The position numbers were made by a program, and so were the translations under genes. DNA of 64,000 bases from Chitinophagaceae bacterium (GTDB lineage: Bacteria; Bacteroidota; Bacteroidia; Chitinophagales; Chitinophagaceae), in assembly GCA_016720745.1 (NCBI GenBank), contig JADKKA010000019.1, forward strand, positions 372,001 to 436,000, written 5' to 3'. A model generated the notes under the pieces. It was given only the letters and a program-made list of their open reading frames with translations, was not told the origin of the DNA and made no database searches. Shown here one piece after another: positions 25,901 through 33,838 of this stretch (positions are counted from its first letter, which is position 1; each line of letters begins with the position of its first letter).

Positions 25901-28528
25901 TCATCGAATCAGGGTGACAGTTCCTTTCAGGAATATTTTTTTACCGGTATAGTCAATGGCTTCCAGCATCCAGACAAAGACACCGCTGGCCTGTGGTTTC
26001 CCATTGTGAATGCCGTTCCATCCCAGTTTATTAACCGTTGTATAAAAAACCCTTTCTCCCCAGCGGTTATAGACCGCAAAATAATTGATCTGGCGTATGC
26101 CTACTGCGATCGGGCGGATCACATCATTCAGTCCGTCGTTATTGGGGGTGAAAGCAGTTGGTACAAATACAGAGGGGTTGGTGCGGAATACATAAACGGT
26201 TACAAAAGCGGAATCTGCACAACCGATCGCATCCGTGACTACCAGTTTGTATTCGATAGAATCAGTAGAAGCGGTATATACACCAACCGGATTATAAATG
26301 TCTGTATTGTTTAATCCTGTACCGGGACTCCATACATAGCCCACCCCACCAGTTCCCTGAAACTGCAGGGGTTGTCCTACTACTACGGTTGTATCATTTC
26401 CGGCAAAAGCACGAACCCTGGGCTGAACGATAACCACCACCGTATCTCTTCCTGGTTTAGGACAACCCAGTGTATCATACACCGATAAAATGTATTGTGT
26501 GGTCCGGGGTGGGGTCACCACCGGGTTCAGGATATTGGGGTTACTGAGATAATTGACAGGTGACCAGCTGAAAGAACTGCCCACTATACTGGCATTGAGT
26601 TGCCCGGATGTATTGTAACAGATTTGCGGACCCGTTCCCGCATTGGAACCGGGGTAGGGAATCGGTGTTACCTCTACAAAATCTGTAGCCGTACAGCCAC
26701 CAATTCTGGCGGTAACTGTGTACCGGGTAAAAACACTGGTAGTCGCAATCGGATTGATGATAGATGGGTTGCTCAGATTAGCGGCAGGTGTCCAGCTAAA
26801 TTGTAAACCATCCGAAACGGCATTCAGTTGTATGGCATCACCCTGGCAAATGGTCGTATCATTCATGGCACGCAACGTGACAAATGGAACAACCCTCACC
26901 CGAACCGAATCATTGTTGATACAGCCATTATCATCCAGGTTAACATAGTACCAGGTAGTAACCGGGGGGCTTACAATCGGATTAGGCGTATTCGCCCCAA
27001 TGATATTGATGAGTGGTGTCCAGCTGAAAATTCCTGTCCCTGTTGCATTGAGTTGCAAGGGGTCATTGATACAAATCAGTGTGTCACGAAAGGCAAGATT
27101 GATTGGAGGTTTATCTAAAACAGTAATTGTTGTTGTTGCTGTATCCACACAACCTTTGCTATTGGTTACAATCAGTCGTACATCTTTTGGACCGGCCGCC
27201 GGATAAGTATATTGGGGAAATTGTATTCGGGAAGTATCAGCCAGGGTCGTTGTTTCTCCAAAGTCCCAGCGCCAGCTGTCAACCACACCATAACGGGTAT
27301 TGGTAGTATCCCGGAACCGGTAAGGATTTTGAAAGCAGGCACCGGTAAAATCAAAGCCAGGATAGAAACCCGGGTATACGCCCACCCGCATGGTGGAACT
27401 ATCTGCACAGTTTCCACCGGGTAATGAAATTTTAAGCTTGACCAGGTAGATACCGGTATCCAGATAAGTATAGGGAAGCGGATATTCAAGCAGGGATGTA
27501 TCAATGGCTCCTCTTTGTGGTTCTCCGAAAGTCCAGATATATTCTGATCCCGGAGGATTGGTCACTTTGTTTGAAAAACTGACGGTAAATCCGTCACAGG
27601 TGACCAGTTGAGGATCCAGTTCAGCATTCAAGGGGTCGCAGTCAAAAACGGTAACATGCAATTCCTTTCTAACGGTACTGATCAGCACACCGCCTTTGTA
27701 TTCATTTACGCATACACAAATCACATATTGTCCCAGTGTGCCGGGCGCAATACCGCTGATGATACCGGTTCTTGAATTGATCGTTACACCAGGTCCGAGG
27801 GGTTGTGTGCCGCTATAGGCAGCGGCATAAGGTACTGTTGAAAAAGGGGGGTTGGTAGAAGTAGGGGGAGCAGGATCGGTTTGTGATCCCCCGGAATAAG
27901 CATCGCAAAAGGAATAGGAAAGTGAGTCGCCTGCATCAGGATCTGTGGCCTGGAATGAGAACTGAAAGAAATTATTATTACAAATAACCGCAGTATCATT
28001 TACCAGGAATGTGGGACTACTATTTCTTTCTGCGCCTGGTGCAGCCGAAGTGCCTGGAATTTTTATACTGAATGTATTTCCAACGGCACCGCTATTGACC
28101 AGGTTATTGATACCGCTGATCCGGCAGCAACGCTGATAAGCGACTATATAGCCATTCGGGGTAGCTGGTAAATCGATTGATGGCAGGTTGTATTCTACGA
28201 TCAGGTAATAACAGCCCCGTTCATCTCCGGTAATACAGGGTTCGTTATAACTTTTATTCAGGGTATAGGAATTGGTCAGTGCTACACTGGCATTTTGAAT
28301 AAATTGATTCGTACCGGCATTAAAAATGGAAAAGTTGACGGTGGTATTGACCTGCCCTTCTGATGCAGAACAAATCATGTAAACGGTGAGCTTAATCTGG
28401 TAACGAAGATTGGAGCCATTACCCGGGCCGAGGTACCGGTAAGTAAAGAAGCCGCCTTTGATATGGGCTGCATCAGCGGTTGCTGACAGGATAAAAAAAG
28501 TCAGTAAGACGAATAAAAGTCGTTTCAT
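25901..28528 (-). CDS. Large secreted protein with PKD-like domains and T9SS type B sorting domain
   Basis: An 875-residue surface or released protein. Signal peptide MKRLLFVLLTFFILSATADA. An N-terminal beta-rich region follows (about 20-300). PKD-like domains occupy about 305-475 (YIWTFGEP, SWRWDFGETTTLADT). Then come three to four Ig-like repeats of about 85 residues sharing ICxGDxxQLNA, FSWTPxxxLSNP and TxYTV (about 480-780). The C-terminus is the gliding-motility-associated type B sorting domain: VPTAFTPNNDGLNDV, YNRWGERVFY and a final FLKGTVTLIR. It is a likely T9SS cargo for SprA. An adhesin role is inferred from the repeats only. Confidence 0.88.
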   Translation of the reverse strand: MKRLLFVLLTFFILSATADAAHIKGGFFTYRYLGPGNGSNLRYQIKLTVYMICSASEGQVNTTVNFSIFNAGTNQFIQNASVALTNSYTLNKSYNEPCITGDERGCYYLIVEYNLPSIDLPATPNGYIVAYQRCCRISGINNLVNSGAVGNTFSIKIPGTSAAPGAERNSSPTFLVNDTAVICNNNFFQFSFQATDPDAGDSLSYSFCDAYSGGSQTDPAPPTSTNPPFSTVPYAAAYSGTQPLGPGVTINSRTGIISGIAPGTLGQYVICVCVNEYKGGVLISTVRKELHVTVFDCDPLNAELDPQLVTCDGFTVSFSNKVTNPPGSEYIWTFGEPQRGAIDTSLLEYPLPYTYLDTGIYLVKLKISLPGGNCADSSTMRVGVYPGFYPGFDFTGACFQNPYRFRDTTNTRYGVVDSWRWDFGETTTLADTSRIQFPQYTYPAAGPKDVRLIVTNSKGCVDTATTTITVLDKPPINLAFRDTLICINDPLQLNATGTGIFSWTPLINIIGANTPNPIVSPPVTTWYYVNLDDNGCINNDSVRVRVVPFVTLRAMNDTTICQGDAIQLNAVSDGLQFSWTPAANLSNPSIINPIATTSVFTRYTVTARIGGCTATDFVEVTPIPYPGSNAGTGPQICYNTSGQLNASIVGSSFSWSPVNYLSNPNILNPVVTPPRTTQYILSVYDTLGCPKPGRDTVVVIVQPRVRAFAGNDTTVVVGQPLQFQGTGGVGYVWSPGTGLNNTDIYNPVGVYTASTDSIEYKLVVTDAIGCADSAFVTVYVFRTNPSVFVPTAFTPNNDGLNDVIRPIAVGIRQINYFAVYNRWGERVFYTTVNKLGWNGIHNGKPQASGVFVWMLEAIDYTGKKIFLKGTVTLIR

Positions 28529-28553
28529 TGATAGGATTATCAGCCGAAAATTT

Positions 28554-29345
28554 TCATATACCCAGCAAAAATTCCTCCAAAATCCGGCAAGTTTTTGTTT
28601 CTTCCTCTATCATTCCCATATGACCCGCTTCCGGAAGGATGTGAATGTACGATTTTTCGGGAAGATGGCATTGCTTCAACCCATCGGCTATGGGGATCGC
28701 TGTATCCATTTTTCCGAAGATAAAGAGCACAGGTACAGTGCTTTTACGCAGTATTTCTGTTCTATCCGGTCGGGCTATCATGGCCTCATAATACAAAACG
28801 AGTGCATCCGGCGAAAAGTTGTGCTGGGCCCTGATGAACTGGTCGATTCTTTCGGGCATTTGGTCTTTCGACCGGTCCGAAAACAGTTTGGGGCTGGTGG
28901 TTTCAATAAAATTCCGGGCCCCATGCTCCCTGATAAATTCAATGCTCTTTTTCCGGGCTGCCTTCTTTTCTTCCGAATCGGCAAAAGCGCTGGAATGAAA
29001 TAATCCGAAAGCCGTAACATGGTTCCAGTATTTTTCCATCAGGGCCAGGGTAATATAACCGCCCATGCTATGCCCGATGACGGGACAGCTTTCAATCCCT
29101 TCCTCATGGATGATGGCATGGATGACTTCTGCCAGCCCTTCCATGCTCATGTCATCAATGATGGGTGATTGCCCGGAGCCTGGTAAATCGGGGATGATTA
29201 ACCGGAAATGATCTTTTAAAAAATCAGCCTGCGCTTTCCAGACTTCTCCATCTTCTCCAAATCCATGAATCAGTATCACAGGTTCTCCGCTGCCTATACA
29301 ACGGTAATAAATGGCTTTGGATTGATATTGCAGGGTCTTGTTCAT
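28554..29345 (-). CDS. Alpha/beta-fold hydrolase
   Basis: Serine hydrolase of 263 residues with the canonical fold. The oxyanion region is ILIHGFGEDGEVW, the nucleophile S93 is in GHSMGGYITL, the acid is in FIFGKMDTAIP and the histidine in EAGHMGMIE. A cap domain spans about 120-200. The substrate cannot be assigned. The ATG starts one base before the lnt stop codon, so it is translated from the same message as lnt. Confidence 0.9.
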   Translation of the reverse strand: MNKTLQYQSKAIYYRCIGSGEPVILIHGFGEDGEVWKAQADFLKDHFRLIIPDLPGSGQSPIIDDMSMEGLAEVIHAIIHEEGIESCPVIGHSMGGYITLALMEKYWNHVTAFGLFHSSAFADSEEKKAARKKSIEFIREHGARNFIETTSPKLFSDRSKDQMPERIDQFIRAQHNFSPDALVLYYEAMIARPDRTEILRKSTVPVLFIFGKMDTAIPIADGLKQCHLPEKSYIHILPEAGHMGMIEEETKTCRILEEFLLGI

Positions 29346-29346
29346 G

Positions 29347-30963
29347 TCAGGTAGATGGGGATTCTGGTTCCTGCAGGGCAGGGAATTTTTTTCGGAAAAA
29401 TCGATGTAACAGTTTCAGGTAAATGACCCAGCATAAAAGGATGAGCGCAATCGCTGTGATAATTTTAGATAAGAGGTCGCCATTTTTTACATAAAAAGTT
29501 TGTGTCGTACCCTGTGTCACTGGCATGCGAATGGCTGCCTGCGTATCGTATGGCTGGGGTTGATAGATTCTTCCGGCCGGATCTATAAAACAACTGATGC
29601 CGGTATTGGCACTTCTGGCCACCCAGGTCCTGGTTTCAATGGCCCTGAGTCTTGCATAATTCATATGCTGTTTATGTCCCGGTGTTTTTTTCCACCAGCC
29701 GTCATTGGTGATTACACAAATCAGGTTGGCGCCGTTTTTTACATAACGGCGCATGAAATCACCGTAAATACTTTCATAACAAATGGCAGGCGCAATACGG
29801 TAACCATGTTTTTCATTCAGTACTGTTCTTTCTGCCTGTCTGGTATAACCTGCCGTAGTGCCGCCAAATTTATCAAACCATTTTCCCAGAAATTTAAGGA
29901 ACCAGGGAAGGGTTTCCACGCCGGGTACCAGCATGGATTTATGATAGAATGTTTTCGCGCCACTGCTATCAATTAGTACGGCACCGTTATAGGATTCAAA
30001 ATGAAAACCATTGTACTCCTGTGAACTGGCTGTTGGTTTTTCAAAAACCCTGAAACTTTCGATACCGGTAAACAGGCTGACTTGTGGATGTCTTTGCAAA
30101 AAAGCCCAGAAAGGATTGAGCAGAAAATTCTGTTTCATTTCCCCTTCATTGATGCCATTGGGCAGATACAAAGCGGTTTCGGGCCAGATCACCAATCCGG
30201 TTTCAGCATTGATTTGTTTTTCAGTGGTAACAATCAGTTTGTTCAGTTGTTCCTCAAAACTTCCGGTAGACACTTTTTCATAGGGATCAATATTCGGTTG
30301 AACCACTACAATATTCGTGGTAGATACGGGACCGCTTTTCCATTTGATTAACTGGTTGATCAATACGGCAGGGATTAATAAAAGAAGCAACCAGCTTCCC
30401 AGCCATTTAAAATAAGCCCTGCTGCGGCCATTGGACCGGTATTCTTTGATCAGTATAAAAATCAGGAGGTTGCTGCTCATTACCCATAAAGTGCCACCAC
30501 TGGTACCGGTGAATTCATACCACTGTACCCATTCCGGATGGGTGGCAAATACATTACCCAGTGTCAGCCAGGGCCAGCTCAGTCCCCAGTCTGTCAGATG
30601 AATCCACTCAAAACAGATCCAGAAAGCAAGCAGCGATAAATAGCCGATATTTTGTCCCAGCCATTTTTTGGCCACTTTATATCCCAGCCAGGGGAGGCAC
30701 ATCAGGAAACTATTGGCTACAAAAGCGGCTACTGCTCCGGGAGCCGAAGCATTCCATATCCACCAGGTGGTGCTGACGTTCCATACAAACATGGCGATAT
30801 AGGTCAGGCCCAAAAACTTTTTCCTGCTCTTTACTTTTTCTTCCAGCCACAACAGTGGTACCCAGGCAAAAAAAATCAGCGGGGTCAGCGGCGACACCGG
30901 CCAGGCAGCAAATAGTAATAACCCACAGGCAATGGCAGTAAAGAGGTTGCTGAATTTTTTCAT
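29347..30963 (-). CDS. lnt: Apolipoprotein N-acyltransferase
   Basis: Inner-membrane enzyme that adds the third acyl chain to the N-terminal cysteine of lipoproteins. ATG 30963 gives 538 residues, and the 17-residue extension to 31014 is less likely. There are several membrane helices in the first 210 residues (LFTAIACGLLLFAAWPVSPL, CLPWLGYKVA and others). A nitrilase domain follows, with the catalytic triad regions LVIWPETALYLP (Glu), FYHKSMLVPGVE (Lys) and APAICYESIYG (Cys). A final membrane helix lies near the C-terminus. The window encodes several predicted lipoprotein substrates. Confidence 0.94.
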   Translation of the reverse strand: MKKFSNLFTAIACGLLLFAAWPVSPLTPLIFFAWVPLLWLEEKVKSRKKFLGLTYIAMFVWNVSTTWWIWNASAPGAVAAFVANSFLMCLPWLGYKVAKKWLGQNIGYLSLLAFWICFEWIHLTDWGLSWPWLTLGNVFATHPEWVQWYEFTGTSGGTLWVMSSNLLIFILIKEYRSNGRSRAYFKWLGSWLLLLLIPAVLINQLIKWKSGPVSTTNIVVVQPNIDPYEKVSTGSFEEQLNKLIVTTEKQINAETGLVIWPETALYLPNGINEGEMKQNFLLNPFWAFLQRHPQVSLFTGIESFRVFEKPTASSQEYNGFHFESYNGAVLIDSSGAKTFYHKSMLVPGVETLPWFLKFLGKWFDKFGGTTAGYTRQAERTVLNEKHGYRIAPAICYESIYGDFMRRYVKNGANLICVITNDGWWKKTPGHKQHMNYARLRAIETRTWVARSANTGISCFIDPAGRIYQPQPYDTQAAIRMPVTQGTTQTFYVKNGDLLSKIITAIALILLCWVIYLKLLHRFFRKKFPALQEPESPST

Positions 30964-31123
30964 GTTGATACTACTTGTCAAATCCGGCCGCGCAAGATGC
31001 ATACGACCTGACATTCCATAAAATTAACACCTGTGCAGCTAGAAATTTTAAAAAAATAAAAACAGGGTCCTAAAGTTTTGTGGAAAGCGGCGAAATGATT
31101 GTCTGAATAGAAAAGTATAAACC

Positions 31124-31942
31124 ATGCAAACAAATCAAATTTTATCAGCCCCGCTGCTCGACATCATCTTTGATGGCCGTAATAAAGCTTACGGTGCTTA
31201 TGAGTTACGCAAGACTTATGAAAAAAGAATTCGCAAGGCCATGATCATTACATTTTCACTGGCTGCCCTTGCCTTTGGATCGGTAGTGATGGCGAGTACA
31301 TTTAAAAAGAAGGATGACCAGTACCGGCTTAAAGAAGAAATGATGCTTACGGAAATCAAAGAAATCCAGAAGCCCGAGCCTTTACCCGAGCAACCGAAGC
31401 CAAAGCCGGCAGAACCGGATGTGCAGACCATTAAAAGCACCACACTTGAAGTAAAGCCGGATGACCAGGTGGATGTTCCCCCTCCTTCGCAAATTGATGT
31501 TGTGGATGCGAGGATTGATGATAATACTAAAAAAGGAACGATTGATGATGGAACTGTCATTCCCGCTCCCCCATCAGATGGTGATGAAAAAGGGGTATTT
31601 GATGATAAGCCTGCAAAACCGGAGGAGCCAGCAGAAACAGTAGATATCGATGCAAAATTCGATGGTAACTGGAAAAGATTCCTGGAGTCAAATCTGGTGG
31701 CAGAAGTACCGGTAAATAATGGTGCCCCGGCAGGACGTTATTCAGTGGTTGTAAAATTTGTGGTAGACGTCGATGGTTCTATCAGTAATATTCAGGCATT
31801 AACCAATCACGGATATGGATTGGAAGAGGAAGCAATTCGTGTCATTAAGAAGTCTAAAAAATGGGGACCAGCCTACCTGAATGGTTCACATGTAAAAGCA
31901 TATAAAAAGCAGGTGATTGTGTTTGAAGTGGTGGAGGATTGA
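31124..31942 (+). CDS. tonB: Energy transducer TonB
   Basis: Couples the ExbB/ExbD motor to outer-membrane receptors such as SusC, 272 residues. The N-terminus has the Bacteroidota motif DGRNKAYGAYELRKTYEKRI ahead of a single membrane helix (about 38-58). A proline- and acid-rich periplasmic spacer (about 80-175: KPEPLPEQPKPKPAEPD) follows, then the C-terminal TonB domain (about 180-272; RYSVVVKFVVDVDGSISNIQ). ExbB and ExbD genes are not adjacent. The gene is monocistronic, convergent with guaB across an inverted-repeat array. Confidence 0.93.
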   Translation: MQTNQILSAPLLDIIFDGRNKAYGAYELRKTYEKRIRKAMIITFSLAALAFGSVVMASTFKKKDDQYRLKEEMMLTEIKEIQKPEPLPEQPKPKPAEPDVQTIKSTTLEVKPDDQVDVPPPSQIDVVDARIDDNTKKGTIDDGTVIPAPPSDGDEKGVFDDKPAKPEEPAETVDIDAKFDGNWKRFLESNLVAEVPVNNGAPAGRYSVVVKFVVDVDGSISNIQALTNHGYGLEEEAIRVIKKSKKWGPAYLNGSHVKAYKKQVIVFEVVED

Positions 31943-31949
31943 GCAGACT

Positions 31950-32080
31950 ATCAGTATATCAGTCTGTCAGTAGGCAGTCTATCAGTAGGCATTCTGTCAG
32001 TCGATCAGTCTTCAGCAGTAAATCGGCGGTTGTTTTTCGTACTGACTGAAGACTGATAGACTGACAAACTGATAGACAGA
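31950..32080. repeat. CAGT-phased repeat array forming an inverted repeat between tonB and guaB
   Basis: The left half repeats CAGT (or CATT) every 7 or 8 bp, for example at 31960, 31968, 31975, 31983, 31990, 31998 and 32006, giving 15-bp units such as CTGTCAGTAGGCAGT. The right half carries the same words inverted (ACTGA, CTGATAG). The inner parts, 31995-32015 and 32046-32066, pair over 21 bp with one mismatch around a 30-nt loop. The array fills the spacer between two convergent stop codons and probably ends both transcripts. Confidence 0.85.
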
Positions 32081-32082
32081 AA

Positions 32083-33573
32083 TCATCGTCTGCTGTAATT
32101 CGGTGCTTCTTTCGTGATTTCAATATCATGGGCATGACTTTCACGCATACCGGCATTGGTGATTTTGACAAAGCGGGCTTTTTGAAGGTCTTCGATGGTG
32201 GCCGCTCCGCAATACCCCATTCCGGCACGTAAGCCTCCGGTGAACTGATATACCACTTCTTTCAAAAAACCTTTATAAGCCACACGGCCTTCAATTCCTT
32301 CCGGTACAAATTTCTTTACATCATCTTCCACATCCTGAAAATAACGGTCGCTGCTGCCCGTGGCCATTGCTCCCAGTGAACCCATGCCGCGGTACTCTTT
32401 GAATTTTCTTCCTTCGTAAATAATGGTTTCGCCCGGACTTTCTTCCGTGCCGGCGAATATGCTTCCCATCATCACACAATTGGCACCTGCAGCAAGTGCT
32501 TTGACCATATCTCCAGTGTAACGGATACCTCCGTCTGCGATTAACGGGATATTTCTTTTTTTCAATACCGATGCGGCTTCCATGATGGCCGTGAGTTGAG
32601 GAACACCTGTACCTGCTACGATACGGGTGGTACAAATGGAACCGGGTCCGATACCTACTTTAACCGCATCTGCTCCGGCATCAGCCAATGCAGCAGCTCC
32701 TGCTGCTGTTCCTACATTGCCGGCAATGACGGTCATATTTTTGAAATTCTTTTTTACCTGTTTCAATGCAGTGATCACTCCCTTGCTATGTCCGTGTGCA
32801 CTGTCCAGTGCCACCAGGTCGGCGCCTACCTGCTGCAGGGCATAAACACGGTCTGATAAATCCTTAGTAATACCTACCCCAGCTCCGACCAATAAACGGC
32901 CAAATCCATCCTTAACAGCGTTGGGATGACTTTTCAATTTCAGGATATCGCTGTAGGTAAACAATCCTTTTAAAATTCCCTTTTTATCAATGATGGGAAG
33001 TTTCTCCACCTTGGTTTTTTTGAAAAGCTCTTCTGCTTTTTTCAGATCCGTTCCTTCCGGTGCCGTATAAAGATTTTCCTTCGTCATTACTTCGCTAACT
33101 TTTCTTTTGGGATTATCTTCAAAGCGAAGATCACGGTTGGTAAGGATGCCAACCAGTTTGCCGGTTTTATCAATAATGGGAATTCCACCGATCCGGTTTT
33201 CGCGCATCAGTTTTAAAGCATCACCGATCGTGGCATCAGCCAGTAGGGTTACCGGGTCAATGATCAGTCCGCTCTCACTTCTTTTTACTTTTCGAACCTG
33301 CTCGGCCTGCTTTTCAATACTCATATTCTTGTGCAGGATACCAAGACCACCTTCTCTTGCCAATGCTGTTGCCAGTGAAGCTTCTGTTACAGTGTCCATC
33401 GCGGCAGAAAGCAGGGGAACATGCAAAGTAATGTCACGGGTTAGCCGGCTTTTGATACTAACATCTCTGGGTAATACCTGACTGTAGCCGGGCATTAATA
33501 GCACATCATCGAAGGTGAGTCCTTCGCCAAAAAATTGTTTGCTGGATTGTTGGGGGGAATTTCTTGTTGCCAT
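32083..33573 (-). CDS. guaB: Inosine-5'-monophosphate dehydrogenase
   Basis: Oxidises IMP to XMP, the committed step of guanine nucleotide synthesis. ATG 33573 gives 496 residues; the upstream in-frame TTG is not needed. The TIM barrel is interrupted by two CBS domains (about 95-210; RENRIGGIPIID and VEKLPIIDKKG). The catalytic loop GPGSICTTRIVAG and the flap region YRGMGSLGAMATGSSDRYFQ are both present. Length and domain order are standard. The gene lies between two repeat arrays, one in the 3' spacer and one just upstream of its promoter. Confidence 0.97.
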   Translation of the reverse strand: MATRNSPQQSSKQFFGEGLTFDDVLLMPGYSQVLPRDVSIKSRLTRDITLHVPLLSAAMDTVTEASLATALAREGGLGILHKNMSIEKQAEQVRKVKRSESGLIIDPVTLLADATIGDALKLMRENRIGGIPIIDKTGKLVGILTNRDLRFEDNPKRKVSEVMTKENLYTAPEGTDLKKAEELFKKTKVEKLPIIDKKGILKGLFTYSDILKLKSHPNAVKDGFGRLLVGAGVGITKDLSDRVYALQQVGADLVALDSAHGHSKGVITALKQVKKNFKNMTVIAGNVGTAAGAAALADAGADAVKVGIGPGSICTTRIVAGTGVPQLTAIMEAASVLKKRNIPLIADGGIRYTGDMVKALAAGANCVMMGSIFAGTEESPGETIIYEGRKFKEYRGMGSLGAMATGSSDRYFQDVEDDVKKFVPEGIEGRVAYKGFLKEVVYQFTGGLRAGMGYCGAATIEDLQKARFVKITNAGMRESHAHDIEITKEAPNYSRR

Positions 33574-33576
33574 GTG

Positions 33577-33584
33577 CAAAGATA
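33577..33584 (-). promoter_or_regulatory. -7 element (TATCTTTG) at the guaB start
   Basis: Exact TAnnTTTG match on the minus strand ending 3 bp before the ATG. If used, the message would be nearly leaderless. No TTG at the usual -33 distance; that position is inside the 8-bp repeat array. Confidence 0.45.
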
Positions 33585-33593
33585 AGGGAGGTA

Positions 33594-33673
33594 TTGTGGA
33601 AATGTGGGAATTTGAAAATGTGGAAATGTGGAAATGTGGGAATGTGAGAATGTGAAAATGTGAAAATGTGAGA
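33594..33673. repeat. 8-bp tandem array upstream of guaB, consensus ATGTGRRA
   Basis: Ten consecutive 8-bp units without a phase slip, for example ATGTGGGA, ATGTGGAA, ATGTGAGA and ATGTGAAA; the third (ATTTGAAA) is the most degenerate. It covers the region where the guaB -33 element and any activator site would lie. Confidence 0.9.
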
Positions 33674-33803
33674 AAGTAGGCCGAGGAATAAGCGGCTGCC
33701 TATGGCTGAATAGTAAGTGTTTGCTGATTAGAGGAAGTTATTTAAAATTCAAAATGTAAAATAATCCAAAAGAACCCGCTGCAGGTTAGTGTTCTGTCTC
33801 TTA

Positions 33804-33838
33804 GTACCCAATACCCAATAACCAATAACCAATCCCTA
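33804..33838. repeat. Heptamer array ending in a stop codon, consensus ATAACCA
   Basis: Five 7-bp units: GTACCCA, ATACCCA, ATAACCA, ATAACCA, ATCCCTA. The last unit contains the stop codon (33836-33838) of the minus-strand T9SS protein gene. Confidence 0.8.
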
